Counted from the first letter of the stretch, positions 1 through 7,928 are shown. The stretch: 64,000 bases of DNA from Rhodobacterales bacterium HKCCA1288 (GCA_015693905.1 CP065161.1:1116001-1180000), one strand, 5' to 3'. Notes: generated by a model not told the origin, from the sequence alone. Numbers and translations: made by a program.

Positions 1-364
1 CCACAGCAATGCCGCCGCGGGTGCGGCTGAGCCAGACATTGAGCGAAGAATACATGTCGCGCGCAATGCCGCAGCGCTCAAGCAGCGCCGCCATAAAGAT
101 AAAGAGCGGCACAGATATGAGAACGTAATTGGTCATTTGTCGGTAGACCGCTTGGGCAACAACCGACAAAGGCCCGCGTCCAAAATCTTTGAACAACAGT
201 TCAGGCCCAAACTTCATGACCAAGACCACGATTGCCAAGAAGGCCGAGGCAAAGCCCAATGGCATACCAATCGCCAAAAGGGCGAAGATGCCAAGCAGCA
301 AGACAAGGCTGATCGTAGCGAGGCTATCGACCTTGAGCCAAGCAAAGAGTTCCAAAAATTCCAT
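1..364 (-). CDS. dctM: TRAP transporter large permease DctM, 5' part (gene continues past window start)
   Basis: The first 121 codons of the large membrane subunit of a tripartite ATP-independent periplasmic (TRAP) transporter, the inner-membrane channel that imports substrate with sodium or proton. The translation starts MEFLELFAWLKVDS and shows hydrophobic helices typical of the DctM N-terminus, with the recognisable stretches LAIGMPLGFASAFLAI and VLISVPLFIFMAALLERCG. The ATG is 2 nt beyond the dctQ stop, with a GGAGC ribosome-binding site inside the dctQ end, so it is the last gene of dctP-dctQ-dctM. The family (about 430 aa) means roughly 300 residues lie outside the window. Substrate cannot be read from this subunit. 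Confidence 0.93.
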   Translation of the reverse strand, partial: MEFLELFAWLKVDSLATISLVLLLGIFALLAIGMPLGFASAFLAIVVLVMKFGPELLFKDFGRGPLSVVAQAVYRQMTNYVLISVPLFIFMAALLERCGIARDMYSSLNVWLSRTRGGIAV

Positions 365-366
365 CT

Positions 367-1170
367 TTATTGCTCCAAGGTCTTGCGGATGTTTTCGATT
401 TCGATCTCATCGATATCGTCATGCGCCAGATGTTCAGGGGCTTTGTGCCAATCAGAAATCAGGTTTGAGACAGCCTGCACGGCCACCAAAGCAATGATGA
501 AGAGAATGGCAGGTTTAACAACACCCGGAATGGGTGGATCCCACGCCGTGCCGAATGTCTCCATCCGCATCATGCGCGTCACCGCGTCCGTGTATCCGCC
601 CCAGATCATTGCAACGGCGAACAAAACGATCAGAACGGTTGAAAAAACATCCGCAGATTTCTGTGCCCAACGGGGCATCATATCATAAATCACATAGATA
701 CGAATGTGGCTGCGCTGCTGCATGGCGTATTGGCCCGCAAACAGGAACACGAAGGCCGCAAGCCAGAGAGACAGCTCATTGGCCCAAAGCGTAGGCTGGC
801 CAAATACGTAACGTGCGACAACCTCGTAAAACATCACAAGAACGATCAACGCGGTCATCATCATCGCCATACGCGATGTCACAAGCGACAACACATCAAA
901 AAAACCATTCGGCTGGGATTCAATCGCGCCTTTGGTGTCAGACAGGTAGAGTGATGCACAAACAAATGTGCCTAAGATGGCCAACAGCATAACCGCTACA
1001 AGCGGACGCCCCGCAGGGCGGATCATCTCATGCATCCCAATGGGATCTTCGAAGGCAAGCTGACCGAAAACCATATAGGCGTAAATCAAGGCCGTAATCA
1101 CCCCAAAACCAATCGCAGCACTGCGTATCGGTTTTCTCAGCGATCCCAACCAAAGGCTGTCTTGAGCCAT
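367..1170 (-). CDS. dctQ: TRAP transporter small permease DctQ with N-terminal membrane extension
   Basis: Small membrane subunit of the TRAP transporter, 267 aa. The DctQ domain proper occupies about residues 95-245 (VLVMFYEVVARYVFGQPTLWANELSLWL and GQYAMQQRSHIRIYVIYDMM are typical). Ahead of it is an extra segment of about 90 residues with two predicted helices (around residues 16-36 and 56-76). Usual DctQ proteins are about 160-200 aa, so this is a long variant. The ATG has a strong GGGGGAGGAAG site upstream. It is cotranscribed with dctP (120 nt upstream, separated by a stable hairpin) and dctM. The acidic C-terminal tail (DDIDEIEIENIRK) is probably cytoplasmic. Confidence 0.9.
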   Translation of the reverse strand: MAQDSLWLGSLRKPIRSAAIGFGVITALIYAYMVFGQLAFEDPIGMHEMIRPAGRPLVAVMLLAILGTFVCASLYLSDTKGAIESQPNGFFDVLSLVTSRMAMMMTALIVLVMFYEVVARYVFGQPTLWANELSLWLAAFVFLFAGQYAMQQRSHIRIYVIYDMMPRWAQKSADVFSTVLIVLFAVAMIWGGYTDAVTRMMRMETFGTAWDPPIPGVVKPAILFIIALVAVQAVSNLISDWHKAPEHLAHDDIDEIEIENIRKTLEQ

Positions 1171-1210
1171 TGCCTTCCTCCCCCTTGAGGTAAAAAATTT
1201 GAAAAGAAGG

Positions 1211-1237
1211 GTAAGCCCCCGCCATTCGGGGGCTTAC
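1211..1237 (-). terminator. Hairpin between dctP and dctQ (attenuator or mRNA-stabilising stem-loop)
   Basis: Perfect 11-bp inverted repeat, GTAAGCCCCCG / CGGGGGCTTAC, around a 5-nt loop. On the transcribed (minus) strand it is followed by a U-rich stretch. It sits inside the dctPQM operon directly after dctP. Such elements often let the binding protein be made in excess over the membrane subunits; that role is inferred here. Confidence 0.75.
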
Positions 1238-1289
1238 ATAACTGGTTGGTTTCAGACGCACTTACGAGCCTGAAACCTTTTGGGTCAGA

Positions 1290-2303
1290 TTAGTCGATCA
1301 GACCAAGCTCAGTCATGTAGGCAACATGGCTTTCAACCAGTGCTGCAGCTTCTGGGGAACGTGTCGCCCAGTCAGCCCATGCTTCCTGAGCGGCCGCACG
1401 GAAGGTCGCGCGATCTTCGGCCGACCAGTTATAAAGCGTCACGCCTTGCGCAGTCAGCTCGGCTGCAGCGGCCGCGTTAGCGCGGTCGTTGTAGAGAGCG
1501 ATCTGGAAGGACAGCTTCTGCCATGCAGTCTCGATGATACGGCGCTGCTGTTCTGTCAGACCGTTCCAGACATCAAGGTTACAGGCCAAGTGGTCAGATG
1601 GCATCGAGTGGAAGCCAGGATAGGTTGCATGGCTTACGATGTCGTAAAGACCAAGACCCACGTTGTTGGCCAGACCAGATGCGTCCGCACCATCAATGAT
1701 GCCTGTCTCAAGCGCGGTAAAGATTTCGGTGAAATCCATCACGATTGGGGTTGCGCCGAGCTTTTCGAAAATCTCGGTTTCCATGCCTGGAGGGGAACGG
1801 AACTTCCAGCCAACCAGATCTTCAAACCCTGCCAATGGGCGCGATGAAGACATGGATTCTTGGCCGTAGATCGACCAACCAATCAGCTGCATGTTATATT
1901 CGTTGTAAAGCTCCTGCGCCGCCTCATAGCCGCCACCGTAGTAGAGCCATGAATACTGCTGCCATGCGGTTTCATAGCCGCCCATGATGTCGCCAACGAA
2001 CTGGAACGCTGGGTTCTTACCTGTCTGGTAAGCACCGCCTGTCGCGTCACAATCTAGGATGCCGTTGATTGCAGCGTCAAAGGTTTCAACCGAGCCAACA
2101 ACCGAAGACGAATAGAACATTTCGATGGTGATGTCGCCGCCAGACATGGTCTGAACATCATCCACCCACTGGGCCAGACGCTGGCCTGTTGGGTGCTCAG
2201 TCGCGTAATGCGTTTGAATGCGCAAAGTGACAGGTTCTGCGATTGCAGCACCTGCGAGCAAAGCGGTTGCCGCCGCTGTCGTGAACAAAGTGTTGAGTTT
2301 CAT
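1290..2303 (-). CDS. dctP: TRAP transporter substrate-binding protein DctP
   Basis: Periplasmic solute receptor of the TRAP system, 337 aa. The start chosen is the ATG at 2303 (MKLNTLFTTAAATALLAGAAIA), which gives a clean Sec signal peptide of about 22 residues ending AIA and has GGGAGGAAGAG just upstream; the frame is open 12 codons further but without these signals. The WKFRSPPG motif around residue 178 carries the arginine that in DctP proteins usually salt-bridges a substrate carboxylate, so an organic or sugar acid is the likely ligand (family knowledge). First gene of dctPQM, facing the gntR gene across two palindromic operator candidates. Confidence 0.93.
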   Translation of the reverse strand: MKLNTLFTTAAATALLAGAAIAEPVTLRIQTHYATEHPTGQRLAQWVDDVQTMSGGDITIEMFYSSSVVGSVETFDAAINGILDCDATGGAYQTGKNPAFQFVGDIMGGYETAWQQYSWLYYGGGYEAAQELYNEYNMQLIGWSIYGQESMSSSRPLAGFEDLVGWKFRSPPGMETEIFEKLGATPIVMDFTEIFTALETGIIDGADASGLANNVGLGLYDIVSHATYPGFHSMPSDHLACNLDVWNGLTEQQRRIIETAWQKLSFQIALYNDRANAAAAAELTAQGVTLYNWSAEDRATFRAAAQEAWADWATRSPEAAALVESHVAYMTELGLID

Positions 2304-2376
2304 CTCTTCCTCCCTTGATGGGGCCATTTCGACCACCATTTTTCACCAGTTGCGCCAAATTCAGGTGCACAACTAC

Positions 2377-2390
2377 GATGGTATACCATC
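2377..2390. promoter_or_regulatory. Palindromic operator candidate 1 (GntR/FadR type)
   Basis: Perfect 14-bp palindrome GATGGTATACCATC in the dctP-gntR intergenic region, 74 bp upstream of the dctP start. The TGGTATACCA core fits the TGGT-N-ACCA style operators of the GntR/FadR group. The regulator encoded next door is the obvious candidate to bind it. Confidence 0.75.
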
Positions 2391-2432
2391 TGAGAATCAA
2401 CGCTAGCCAAACCCGTATCGACAATCAACAGG

Positions 2433-2448
2433 TTTTGGTATACCAAAA
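2433..2448. promoter_or_regulatory. Palindromic operator candidate 2 (GntR/FadR type)
   Basis: Perfect 16-bp palindrome TTTTGGTATACCAAAA with the same TGGTATACCA core as the site at 2377-2390; centres are 57 bp apart. It lies 88 bp before the gntR start. Two identical cores in one divergent promoter region suggest joint control of the TRAP operon and of gntR itself. Confidence 0.77.
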
Positions 2449-2535
2449 TCCAAGAAGTCGGTTTTTCTGAGTATATTCGTTCACGCGTGCCTTCTTTAAT
2501 CATGATTTCACTGCATAAAATGAGGGACAAGACCA

Positions 2536-3231
2536 GTGCATGATGATGCGACATTAGCGGAACAAGTCGCCCAACAATTGCGGCGCAGTATCTTGCGCGG
2601 CGATTTGCTACCGGGTGAAGCGGTCAAAGAACGCGATACGGCTGCCGCTATGGGCGTGAGTCGCACCCCGATGCGCGAAGCGATCCGAATCTTGTCAAAA
2701 GAAGGCTTGCTTGTGCTGCGCCCGTCTCGCAGCCCGATTGTTGCGGAACTGGATTTCAAATCCGTCTCCGATCAGGCCGAAGTGCTCATCGCGCTAGAGA
2801 AACTATCCGCAGAATTGGCGTGCAAAAATGCCACCGAAGAGGATCTCGCCCATCTGCAAGAAATCGTGGATTACATGGCCGCGCATTTCTATGAAAGTGA
2901 TCCGCTTGACATGTTCGAGATTGATATGTCTTTTCATACCTCGATCGCACGCGCCTCGCACAACCAAGCCTTGGAAGAAACCCATCGCGCCTATCTGCAG
3001 CGTCTGTGGCATGCCCGTTATTTGGCCGCGCGCCAGCGCCGCAATCGCGAACGTGTGGTGACCCAACATACCGCAATCCTCGCCGCGATGCGCGCACGCA
3101 ATGTGCAAGCGGCCCGTGATGCAATTGACGCGCATCTTTGGCAGTTGGCCGAAGACATTCGTCAGCAAATTACAATGCAATCCGCCCAAATGGGCGAGGA
3201 GCCAACACTGTCTCAAAAAGTAGGAGAATAA
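2536..3231 (+). CDS. GntR family transcriptional regulator (FadR/FCD subfamily)
   Basis: DNA-binding regulator, 231 aa. The N-terminal winged helix covers about residues 5-70 (AAAMGVSRTPMREAIRILSKEGLL is the recognition helix region). A C-terminal all-helical FCD ligand domain covers about residues 85-215, with candidate metal/ligand histidines in FHTSIARASHN, QHTAILAAM and DAIDAHL. Start is a GTG at 2536 preceded by GAGGGA. The next gene begins 4 nt after the stop, so the two form an operon. It most likely represses the divergent TRAP operon through the two TGGTATACCA palindromes and is relieved by a pathway acid; the ligand is unknown. Confidence 0.9.
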   Translation: MHDDATLAEQVAQQLRRSILRGDLLPGEAVKERDTAAAMGVSRTPMREAIRILSKEGLLVLRPSRSPIVAELDFKSVSDQAEVLIALEKLSAELACKNATEEDLAHLQEIVDYMAAHFYESDPLDMFEIDMSFHTSIARASHNQALEETHRAYLQRLWHARYLAARQRRNRERVVTQHTAILAAMRARNVQAARDAIDAHLWQLAEDIRQQITMQSAQMGEEPTLSQKVGE

Positions 3232-3234
3232 GAG

Positions 3235-4080
3235 ATGAAGTTATTGCGCTACGGCCCCGCTGGTCAGGAAAAGCCCGCTATTTTGGATGCTGATGGCCAA
3301 GTGCGCGACCTGTCGGGCCATGTCGCCGATTTCGCAGGCGCAGCCGTGTCACTTGAGGCTTTGGACGCAATCCGCAAAATCGACATCTCAACGCTACCCG
3401 TTGTTGCCAATCCTGGTCGGATTGGGGCCTGCCTTGCCTCTGTGCCGAATTTCTATTGCATTGGCTTAAACTACGCCAAACACGCCGCCGAGACGGGCGC
3501 AGAGCCCCCAAAAGAGCCCATCATTTTCTCCAAAGCGACCTCATCCTTGTCTGGCCCGTTTGACCCTGTGGTCATTCCGCGTAATTCGGTCAAGGCCGAT
3601 TGGGAGGTCGAGCTTGGCGTGGTGATCGGCCGCGAGGCGCTTTATGTCAGCGAGGCAGACGCGCTCTCCTATGTGGCGGGCTATTGCACAATCAACGATG
3701 TCTCAGAGCGCGAGTTCCAAATCGAAAAGGGCGGTCAGTGGATCAAAGGCAAATCTGCCCCAACCTTTGGCCCTACAGGCCCCTATCTGGTCACCGCAGA
3801 TGAGGTTGGCGATCCGCAAAAACTGGGGCTCACCTTGTCGCTGAATGGCGAAGTTGTGCAGGATTCAAACACCGATGATATGATTTTTGGTGTCGCAAAA
3901 ATCATCTCCTACATGAGCCAATTCATGAAACTGGTTCCGGGCGATATCATCGCGACAGGCACACCTTCGGGCGTAGGTATGGGGATGAAGCCGCAGCGAT
4001 TCCTCAAGCCAGGTGATGTGATGGAGATCGAAGTGAAGGGTCTCGGCGCACAAAAACAAACAGCCGAAGCTGCAAGCTAA
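3235..4080 (+). CDS. Fumarylacetoacetate hydrolase family protein (2,4-diketo-acid hydrolase-like)
   Basis: 281-aa FAH-fold enzyme that cleaves or hydrates beta-diketo acids using a divalent metal. The N-terminal about 65 residues form the small domain. The catalytic domain begins at FYCIGLNYAKHAAETG and contains the acidic metal ligands in DWEVELGVVIG and the GYCTINDVSERE and ATGTPSGVGMG motifs of the family. It resembles the bacterial hydrolases of the non-phosphorylative L-fuconate/L-rhamnonate routes, which release pyruvate from 2,4-diketo-3-deoxy sugar acids; exact substrate is inference. Start ATG has GGAGAATAAG upstream and lies 4 nt after gntR, linking it to the TRAP substrate. Confidence 0.88.
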   Translation: MKLLRYGPAGQEKPAILDADGQVRDLSGHVADFAGAAVSLEALDAIRKIDISTLPVVANPGRIGACLASVPNFYCIGLNYAKHAAETGAEPPKEPIIFSKATSSLSGPFDPVVIPRNSVKADWEVELGVVIGREALYVSEADALSYVAGYCTINDVSEREFQIEKGGQWIKGKSAPTFGPTGPYLVTADEVGDPQKLGLTLSLNGEVVQDSNTDDMIFGVAKIISYMSQFMKLVPGDIIATGTPSGVGMGMKPQRFLKPGDVMEIEVKGLGAQKQTAEAAS

Positions 4081-4095
4081 GGCCATCTAAGTTTC

Positions 4096-4126
4096 CCAAG
4101 GCGGGGTTCGCCCGCCTTGGTTTTTT
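4096..4126 (+). terminator. Rho-independent terminator after the FAH-family gene
   Basis: Perfect 10-bp GC-rich stem CCAAGGCGGG / CCCGCCTTGG with loop GTTCG, followed by six T residues. It ends the gntR-hydrolase operon and shows that the following lysR gene has its own promoter and must start after this point. Confidence 0.93.
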
Positions 4127-4149
4127 ATGTTTGGCCAGAGTTTGACCCC

Positions 4150-5130
4150 ATGTCGCGCACGCCCAACCTTAACGGCTTTCTGTATTTCGAAACCGTGGCA
4201 CGGCGGGGCACAATCAGCCGCGCCGCCGAAGAGATGTCAGTGTCGCCCTCGGCGGTCAGCCAACAAATCAAACTTCTTGAACAAAATCTGGGCGTAAAGC
4301 TGTTCCGCCGTCAGGGGCGTATGTTGAGCCTGACGCTGGAAGGCGAGCAACTGTTTCAATCGGCCTCCGTGGCGCTTCGCATGCTGCGCGACACAAGCCG
4401 TCATTTCAAACGCGGGCGCGAAACCTATCAGTTGAATATGCGCGTAACCCCTAGTTTTGGGGTGCGGTGGTTGGGGCCCCGCCTCTCTGATTTCATCGCG
4501 CGCCATCCTGATTGGGATCTTCACATTGATGCGGCCCCCGACCCCACCGATTTTGACCGCGAGATGATGGAACTGGATCTACGCTATGGCACGGGGAATT
4601 GGCCAGGCTATCACAGCGAAGCGGTGTTTGACGATTGCGTGGTTCCCCTGTGCAGCCCCGACTACCTAAAAGAGCTCCCACAAAGCGGCGATGCCGCCGC
4701 CACCCTTGCCGCAGCACGTCTCATTGGCACGCCACGGGCCCTGTGCCAGTGGGACTATTGGCTGAACCACAATGCCATCACCCTGCCCGAACGGCATATG
4801 CCGATTTTGATGGATCGCTCCTCTATGGCTCTGCAACTGGCCGTTGATGGGGTGGGCGTGGTGCTCGATAGCATGTCCTTAGCTATGCCCGAAATCGCCG
4901 AGGGGCGGCTTGTGCCAGTTCTGCCGCAAATTCCCGTTTTGCGCTTTACATCCTATTGGGCGATCTGCCCGAGCCGCTATATCAAGCGGCGCGCCGTGCA
5001 AGAATTTCTTGCATGGTTAAAATCGCAGACCAAGGATTTCGAAACTGAAATCACCGCTGCCTGCGCCCGCCACGGTTTGCGTCAAACCCGTATAGAATTC
5101 GACCTCGAGCGGGCGGCAGAGCAGCATTAG
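4150..5130 (+). CDS. LysR family transcriptional regulator (GcvA-like)
   Basis: 326-aa LysR-type regulator. The N-terminal helix-turn-helix (about residues 5-65) has ARRGTISRAAEEMSVSPSAVSQQIKLLEQNLGVKLFRR. A periplasmic-binding-protein-like effector domain follows (about 90-295). The frame is open from 4117, but that start lies inside the preceding terminator, so the ATG at 4150 (MSRTPNLNG) is preferred. Its own target is unclear; it stands between the TRAP/hydrolase genes and the SDR-transketolase operon and may control the latter. It is convergent with the SDR gene, whose stop is only 2 nt away. Confidence 0.9.
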   Translation: MSRTPNLNGFLYFETVARRGTISRAAEEMSVSPSAVSQQIKLLEQNLGVKLFRRQGRMLSLTLEGEQLFQSASVALRMLRDTSRHFKRGRETYQLNMRVTPSFGVRWLGPRLSDFIARHPDWDLHIDAAPDPTDFDREMMELDLRYGTGNWPGYHSEAVFDDCVVPLCSPDYLKELPQSGDAAATLAAARLIGTPRALCQWDYWLNHNAITLPERHMPILMDRSSMALQLAVDGVGVVLDSMSLAMPEIAEGRLVPVLPQIPVLRFTSYWAICPSRYIKRRAVQEFLAWLKSQTKDFETEITAACARHGLRQTRIEFDLERAAEQH

Positions 5131-5132
5131 GT

Positions 5133-5885
5133 TTAGTGGATCAACGATCCGCCGTTCACATCGACCTCAGAGCCCGTGACATAGGCCGAAAGATCAGATG
5201 CCAAGAACAACGCGCAACCTGCCACATCCGAGGCTTCGCCCGCCCGCCCCATCGGGATGCCCGCAAGGATCTGCACCTTCATCTCAGGGGTCAGCTTGCC
5301 CGCCGTAATGTCGGTGGCGATAAATCCTGGGCAAATCGCATTGGCACGGATGCCATCAGGCGCCAATTCCCGTGCCATTGCCTTGGTCAGGCCCAAAACA
5401 CCCGCCTTAGCCGCCGAATAATGCGGCCCGCCAAAAATACCGCCGCCCCGCTGCGCCGATACCGATGACATATTCACAAGCTTGCCACTTTGGCGCTCCC
5501 GCATATGCGGGATGACAGCTTGGCTCATATTCAGCGTGCCAAGCAGGTTCACATCCAACACGGCATCATAGTTTTCATGGCGAATTTCCATGATCTTCAA
5601 TGGCTGTGTAATGCCCGCATTATTGACCAATATATCAATCTGGCCATAGGCCTCGAGGATCACAGCGACCGCGCGGTCGCAATCCTCTTTGCGCGTCACA
5701 TCGCAGGCGAGCCCGATATGGCCCGCACCCAAATCAGCGGCGGCTTCTTCGGCTTGGCCCTCGTCCAAATCCAAGATTGCCACTTTTGCGCCATGCTCCA
5801 CGAAAAGCTTTGCCGTGGCCTTGCCCAATCCGCGCGGGCTTGCAGCCCCTGTGATGATGGCAATCTGTCCGTCCAGTAAACCCAT
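5133..5885 (-). CDS. SDR family oxidoreductase
   Basis: 250-aa classical short-chain dehydrogenase/reductase. Cofactor-binding motif TGAASPRGLGKA at about residue 13, NNAG at about 88, and the catalytic Ser/Tyr-xxx-Lys in NMSSVSAQRGGGIFGGPHYSAAKAG (about 140-160). An acidic residue after the second strand (AILDLDEGQ) points to NAD+. The start at 5885 has AAGGAGAAGCGAG upstream; the longer frame to 6062 overlaps the upstream gene and is not used. Third gene of the operon with the split transketolase (37 nt gap), so it probably oxidises or reduces a polyol or ketose handled by that transketolase. Confidence 0.88.
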   Translation of the reverse strand: MGLLDGQIAIITGAASPRGLGKATAKLFVEHGAKVAILDLDEGQAEEAAADLGAGHIGLACDVTRKEDCDRAVAVILEAYGQIDILVNNAGITQPLKIMEIRHENYDAVLDVNLLGTLNMSQAVIPHMRERQSGKLVNMSSVSAQRGGGIFGGPHYSAAKAGVLGLTKAMARELAPDGIRANAICPGFIATDITAGKLTPEMKVQILAGIPMGRAGEASDVAGCALFLASDLSAYVTGSEVDVNGGSLIH

Positions 5886-5922
5886 TCTCGCTTCTCCTTT
5901 GACCGCGCCGCGCGGCGCGTGG

Positions 5923-6969
5923 TTATTGGTCGACCCAACGGCGCAGTTGCTCTGCAATCCGTTCAACTGTGATCCCGTATTGGTCATGCAGGCTTGGCAA
6001 TGCGCCTGCGTCCAGAAATTCATCTGGCAAGCCAATTTGGCGCAATGGCACGAAGACATCATGCGTCATCAGCGTCTTGGCGACCGCATCACCAAGCCCG
6101 CCTGTGATGGAATGATTTTCTGCAACCACCACAAGGCGCCCGTTTTTTTGTGCCTCGGCAAGAATTGTGTCTTGATCCAAGGGTTTGATGGTTGGGCTGT
6201 GCAACACCGCAACGCCGATGCCATCTTGCGCGAGAACCTGCGCCGCATCCAGAGCGCGCATGGTCATGATCCCTGAAGAAATGATCAAAACATCCGCACC
6301 CTCGCGCAGCAACTTCGCGCGACCAAGCTCAAAACTATAATCATAGGCGCCTAACACATTGGCCACTTGTCCGCGCAAAAGACGCATATAGGCAGGGCCG
6401 TTATAGTCTGTGATGGCGCGCGTGGCCTGTGCCACATCCACAGCATCGCAAGGGTCAATCACCACCATATTGGGCATCGCCCGCATGATCGCCATGTCTT
6501 CGGTCGCTTGATGGCTTGGGCCATAGCCCGTGGTCAGACCCGGCAGCGCGCAGACGGTTTTGACGGGCAGGTTTTCCTCTGCAATCGCCATGGCTATAAA
6601 GTCATAGGCGCGCCGCGCGGCAAAAACCGCGTAGGTGGTTGCAAAGGGCGTAAACCCTTCGCGGGCAAGCCCTGCTGCGGCCGACATCAAAAGCCCTTCG
6701 GCCATACCCATCTGATAAAACCGCTCAGGATAGGCCTGCGCAAAAATATGCAGATCGGTGTATTTCGACAAATCGGCAGACAACCCCACAATATCCGCAC
6801 GGGTCTTGGCCAAGTCCACCAATGCATGACCAAATGGCGCCGCAATTGTTTCGCGACCTTCGGCATCGAGAGAGGCGATCATAGCAGATGTGCGCACTGC
6901 ATCTGCGCCACTTGCGCGGCTGCGGGGGGTATATTTCGACTTTCTGCGGGAATGGGGAGGGATGCTCAT
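5923..6969 (-). CDS. Transketolase, C-terminal subunit (split transketolase)
   Basis: 348 aa, equivalent to the central pyrimidine-binding and C-terminal domains of transketolase. Motifs include AEGLLMSAAAGLAREGFTPFATTYAVFAARRAYD with the catalytic glutamate that activates thiamine diphosphate, and GYGPSHQATEDMAIMRAMPN. The first about 30 residues are basic and unlike the family. The start ATG overlaps the stop of the N-terminal subunit gene by 4 nt, so the pair is translationally coupled and presumably forms one heteromeric enzyme. Split transketolases are known from dedicated catabolic routes (apulose-4-phosphate transketolase AptAB, sulfofructose transketolase SqwGH), which suggests a specialised rather than a pentose-phosphate role. 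Confidence 0.92.
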   Translation of the reverse strand: MSIPPHSRRKSKYTPRSRASGADAVRTSAMIASLDAEGRETIAAPFGHALVDLAKTRADIVGLSADLSKYTDLHIFAQAYPERFYQMGMAEGLLMSAAAGLAREGFTPFATTYAVFAARRAYDFIAMAIAEENLPVKTVCALPGLTTGYGPSHQATEDMAIMRAMPNMVVIDPCDAVDVAQATRAITDYNGPAYMRLLRGQVANVLGAYDYSFELGRAKLLREGADVLIISSGIMTMRALDAAQVLAQDGIGVAVLHSPTIKPLDQDTILAEAQKNGRLVVVAENHSITGGLGDAVAKTLMTHDVFVPLRQIGLPDEFLDAGALPSLHDQYGITVERIAEQLRRWVDQ

Positions 6970-7784
6970 AGCGGCTTTTTCTCCTCATGCTCAGCCAAGG
7001 CCTTGGCCCATTCATCGGCTTCAACACGGATAAAATGCGTTTTCTCACGGGTCTCAAGGAAGCTGATCCCATGACACATTTTGGTATTGCAAATAATAAC
7101 ACGAGGGCATGGATTGGGATGGGTCTTGGCCGCATCAAAGGCCGCAACCACCGCTGCCAAATCATTGCCATCCACCTCTTGGGCGAACCAGCCAAAGGCC
7201 TCCCATTTCGGCGCTTCGGCCCCTTGGGCCAAGGCCGCACGACTTGGCCCATCGGCCTGTTGATTGTTGAAGTCAACAATCGCAATCAGGTTGTCCAATT
7301 TCCATTGGGTGGCAGACATCACAGCCTCCCAAGTCGAGCCTTCGCCAAGTTCGCCATCTGACAACAGATTATAGACAAAGGCAGGGTTGTTCTTGCGTTT
7401 CAGACCCAAGGCTGCGCCCACCGCAATGCCCAACCCATGACCAAGCGATCCGCCTGTGATCTCCATTCCAGGCGTATAGGCGGCCATGCCCGACATCGGC
7501 AGGCGGCTATCATCCATGCCATAGGTGGCGATTTCATCCTCGGGCAAAATCCCAGCTTCAATCAGCGCCGCATAGAGCGCGATCGCATAGTGACCTATGG
7601 AGAGATAAAACCTATCGCGCCCCTCCCATTCTGGATCATCGGCGCGCAAACGCATCGCATGAAAATAGGACACGGCCAAAACATCAGCGACACCAAGCGC
7701 CTGCCCGATATAGCCTTGTCCCTGCACCTCACCCATCAACAGCGCGTTGCGCCGAATGGCCCAAGCCCGTTGCGCCAGCGACAT
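6966..7784 (-). CDS. Transketolase, N-terminal subunit (split transketolase)
   Basis: 272 aa, the thiamine-diphosphate-binding domain. Diagnostic motif GDGELGEGSTWEAVMSATQWKLDNLIAIVDFNNQQADG (about residues 150-190) binds the diphosphate through Mg2+; TGGSLGHGLGIAVGAALG and SIGHYAIALYAAL are also typical. The start at 7784 (MSLAQRAWAIRRN) has a GGAG site 8 nt upstream; upstream in-frame ATG at 7883 would add an unrelated segment. First gene of the leftward operon tktN-tktC-SDR, divergent from the SAF-domain oxidoreductase gene across a 29-bp inverted repeat. Confidence 0.92.
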   Translation of the reverse strand: MSLAQRAWAIRRNALLMGEVQGQGYIGQALGVADVLAVSYFHAMRLRADDPEWEGRDRFYLSIGHYAIALYAALIEAGILPEDEIATYGMDDSRLPMSGMAAYTPGMEITGGSLGHGLGIAVGAALGLKRKNNPAFVYNLLSDGELGEGSTWEAVMSATQWKLDNLIAIVDFNNQQADGPSRAALAQGAEAPKWEAFGWFAQEVDGNDLAAVVAAFDAAKTHPNPCPRVIICNTKMCHGISFLETREKTHFIRVEADEWAKALAEHEEKKPL

Positions 7785-7899
7785 ATTTGCTCCGCTCTGG
7801 CTCACAACACCCCTCCCTGCATGCTCTGCGATTTCTCCGTGATATCCGCGCAGAAGATGCGGCAGCGACAGAGCGAAAAACAAGACCAGATAAATGAAT

Positions 7900-7928
7900 T
7901 ATCTTTAAGCCCTGCTTTAAGATAATGC
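7900..7928. promoter_or_regulatory. 29-bp inverted repeat, operator candidate between the two divergent transketolase units
   Basis: Two 13-nt arms (ATTATCTTTAAGC and GCTTTAAGATAAT) around the spacer CCT, matching except for one position. It sits in the 224-bp region between the split-transketolase operon (start 7784) and the SAF-domain oxidoreductase/full-length transketolase pair (start 8009). Both units could be switched by one regulator bound here. The sequence is unlike the TGGTATACCA sites of the TRAP region, so a different regulator, perhaps the LysR at 4150, is implied. Confidence 0.72.

Noticed and set aside
137-1170. Plus-strand open frames over the dctQ-dctM genes
   Set aside because: They are complementary to well-supported TRAP subunit genes and show no domain.
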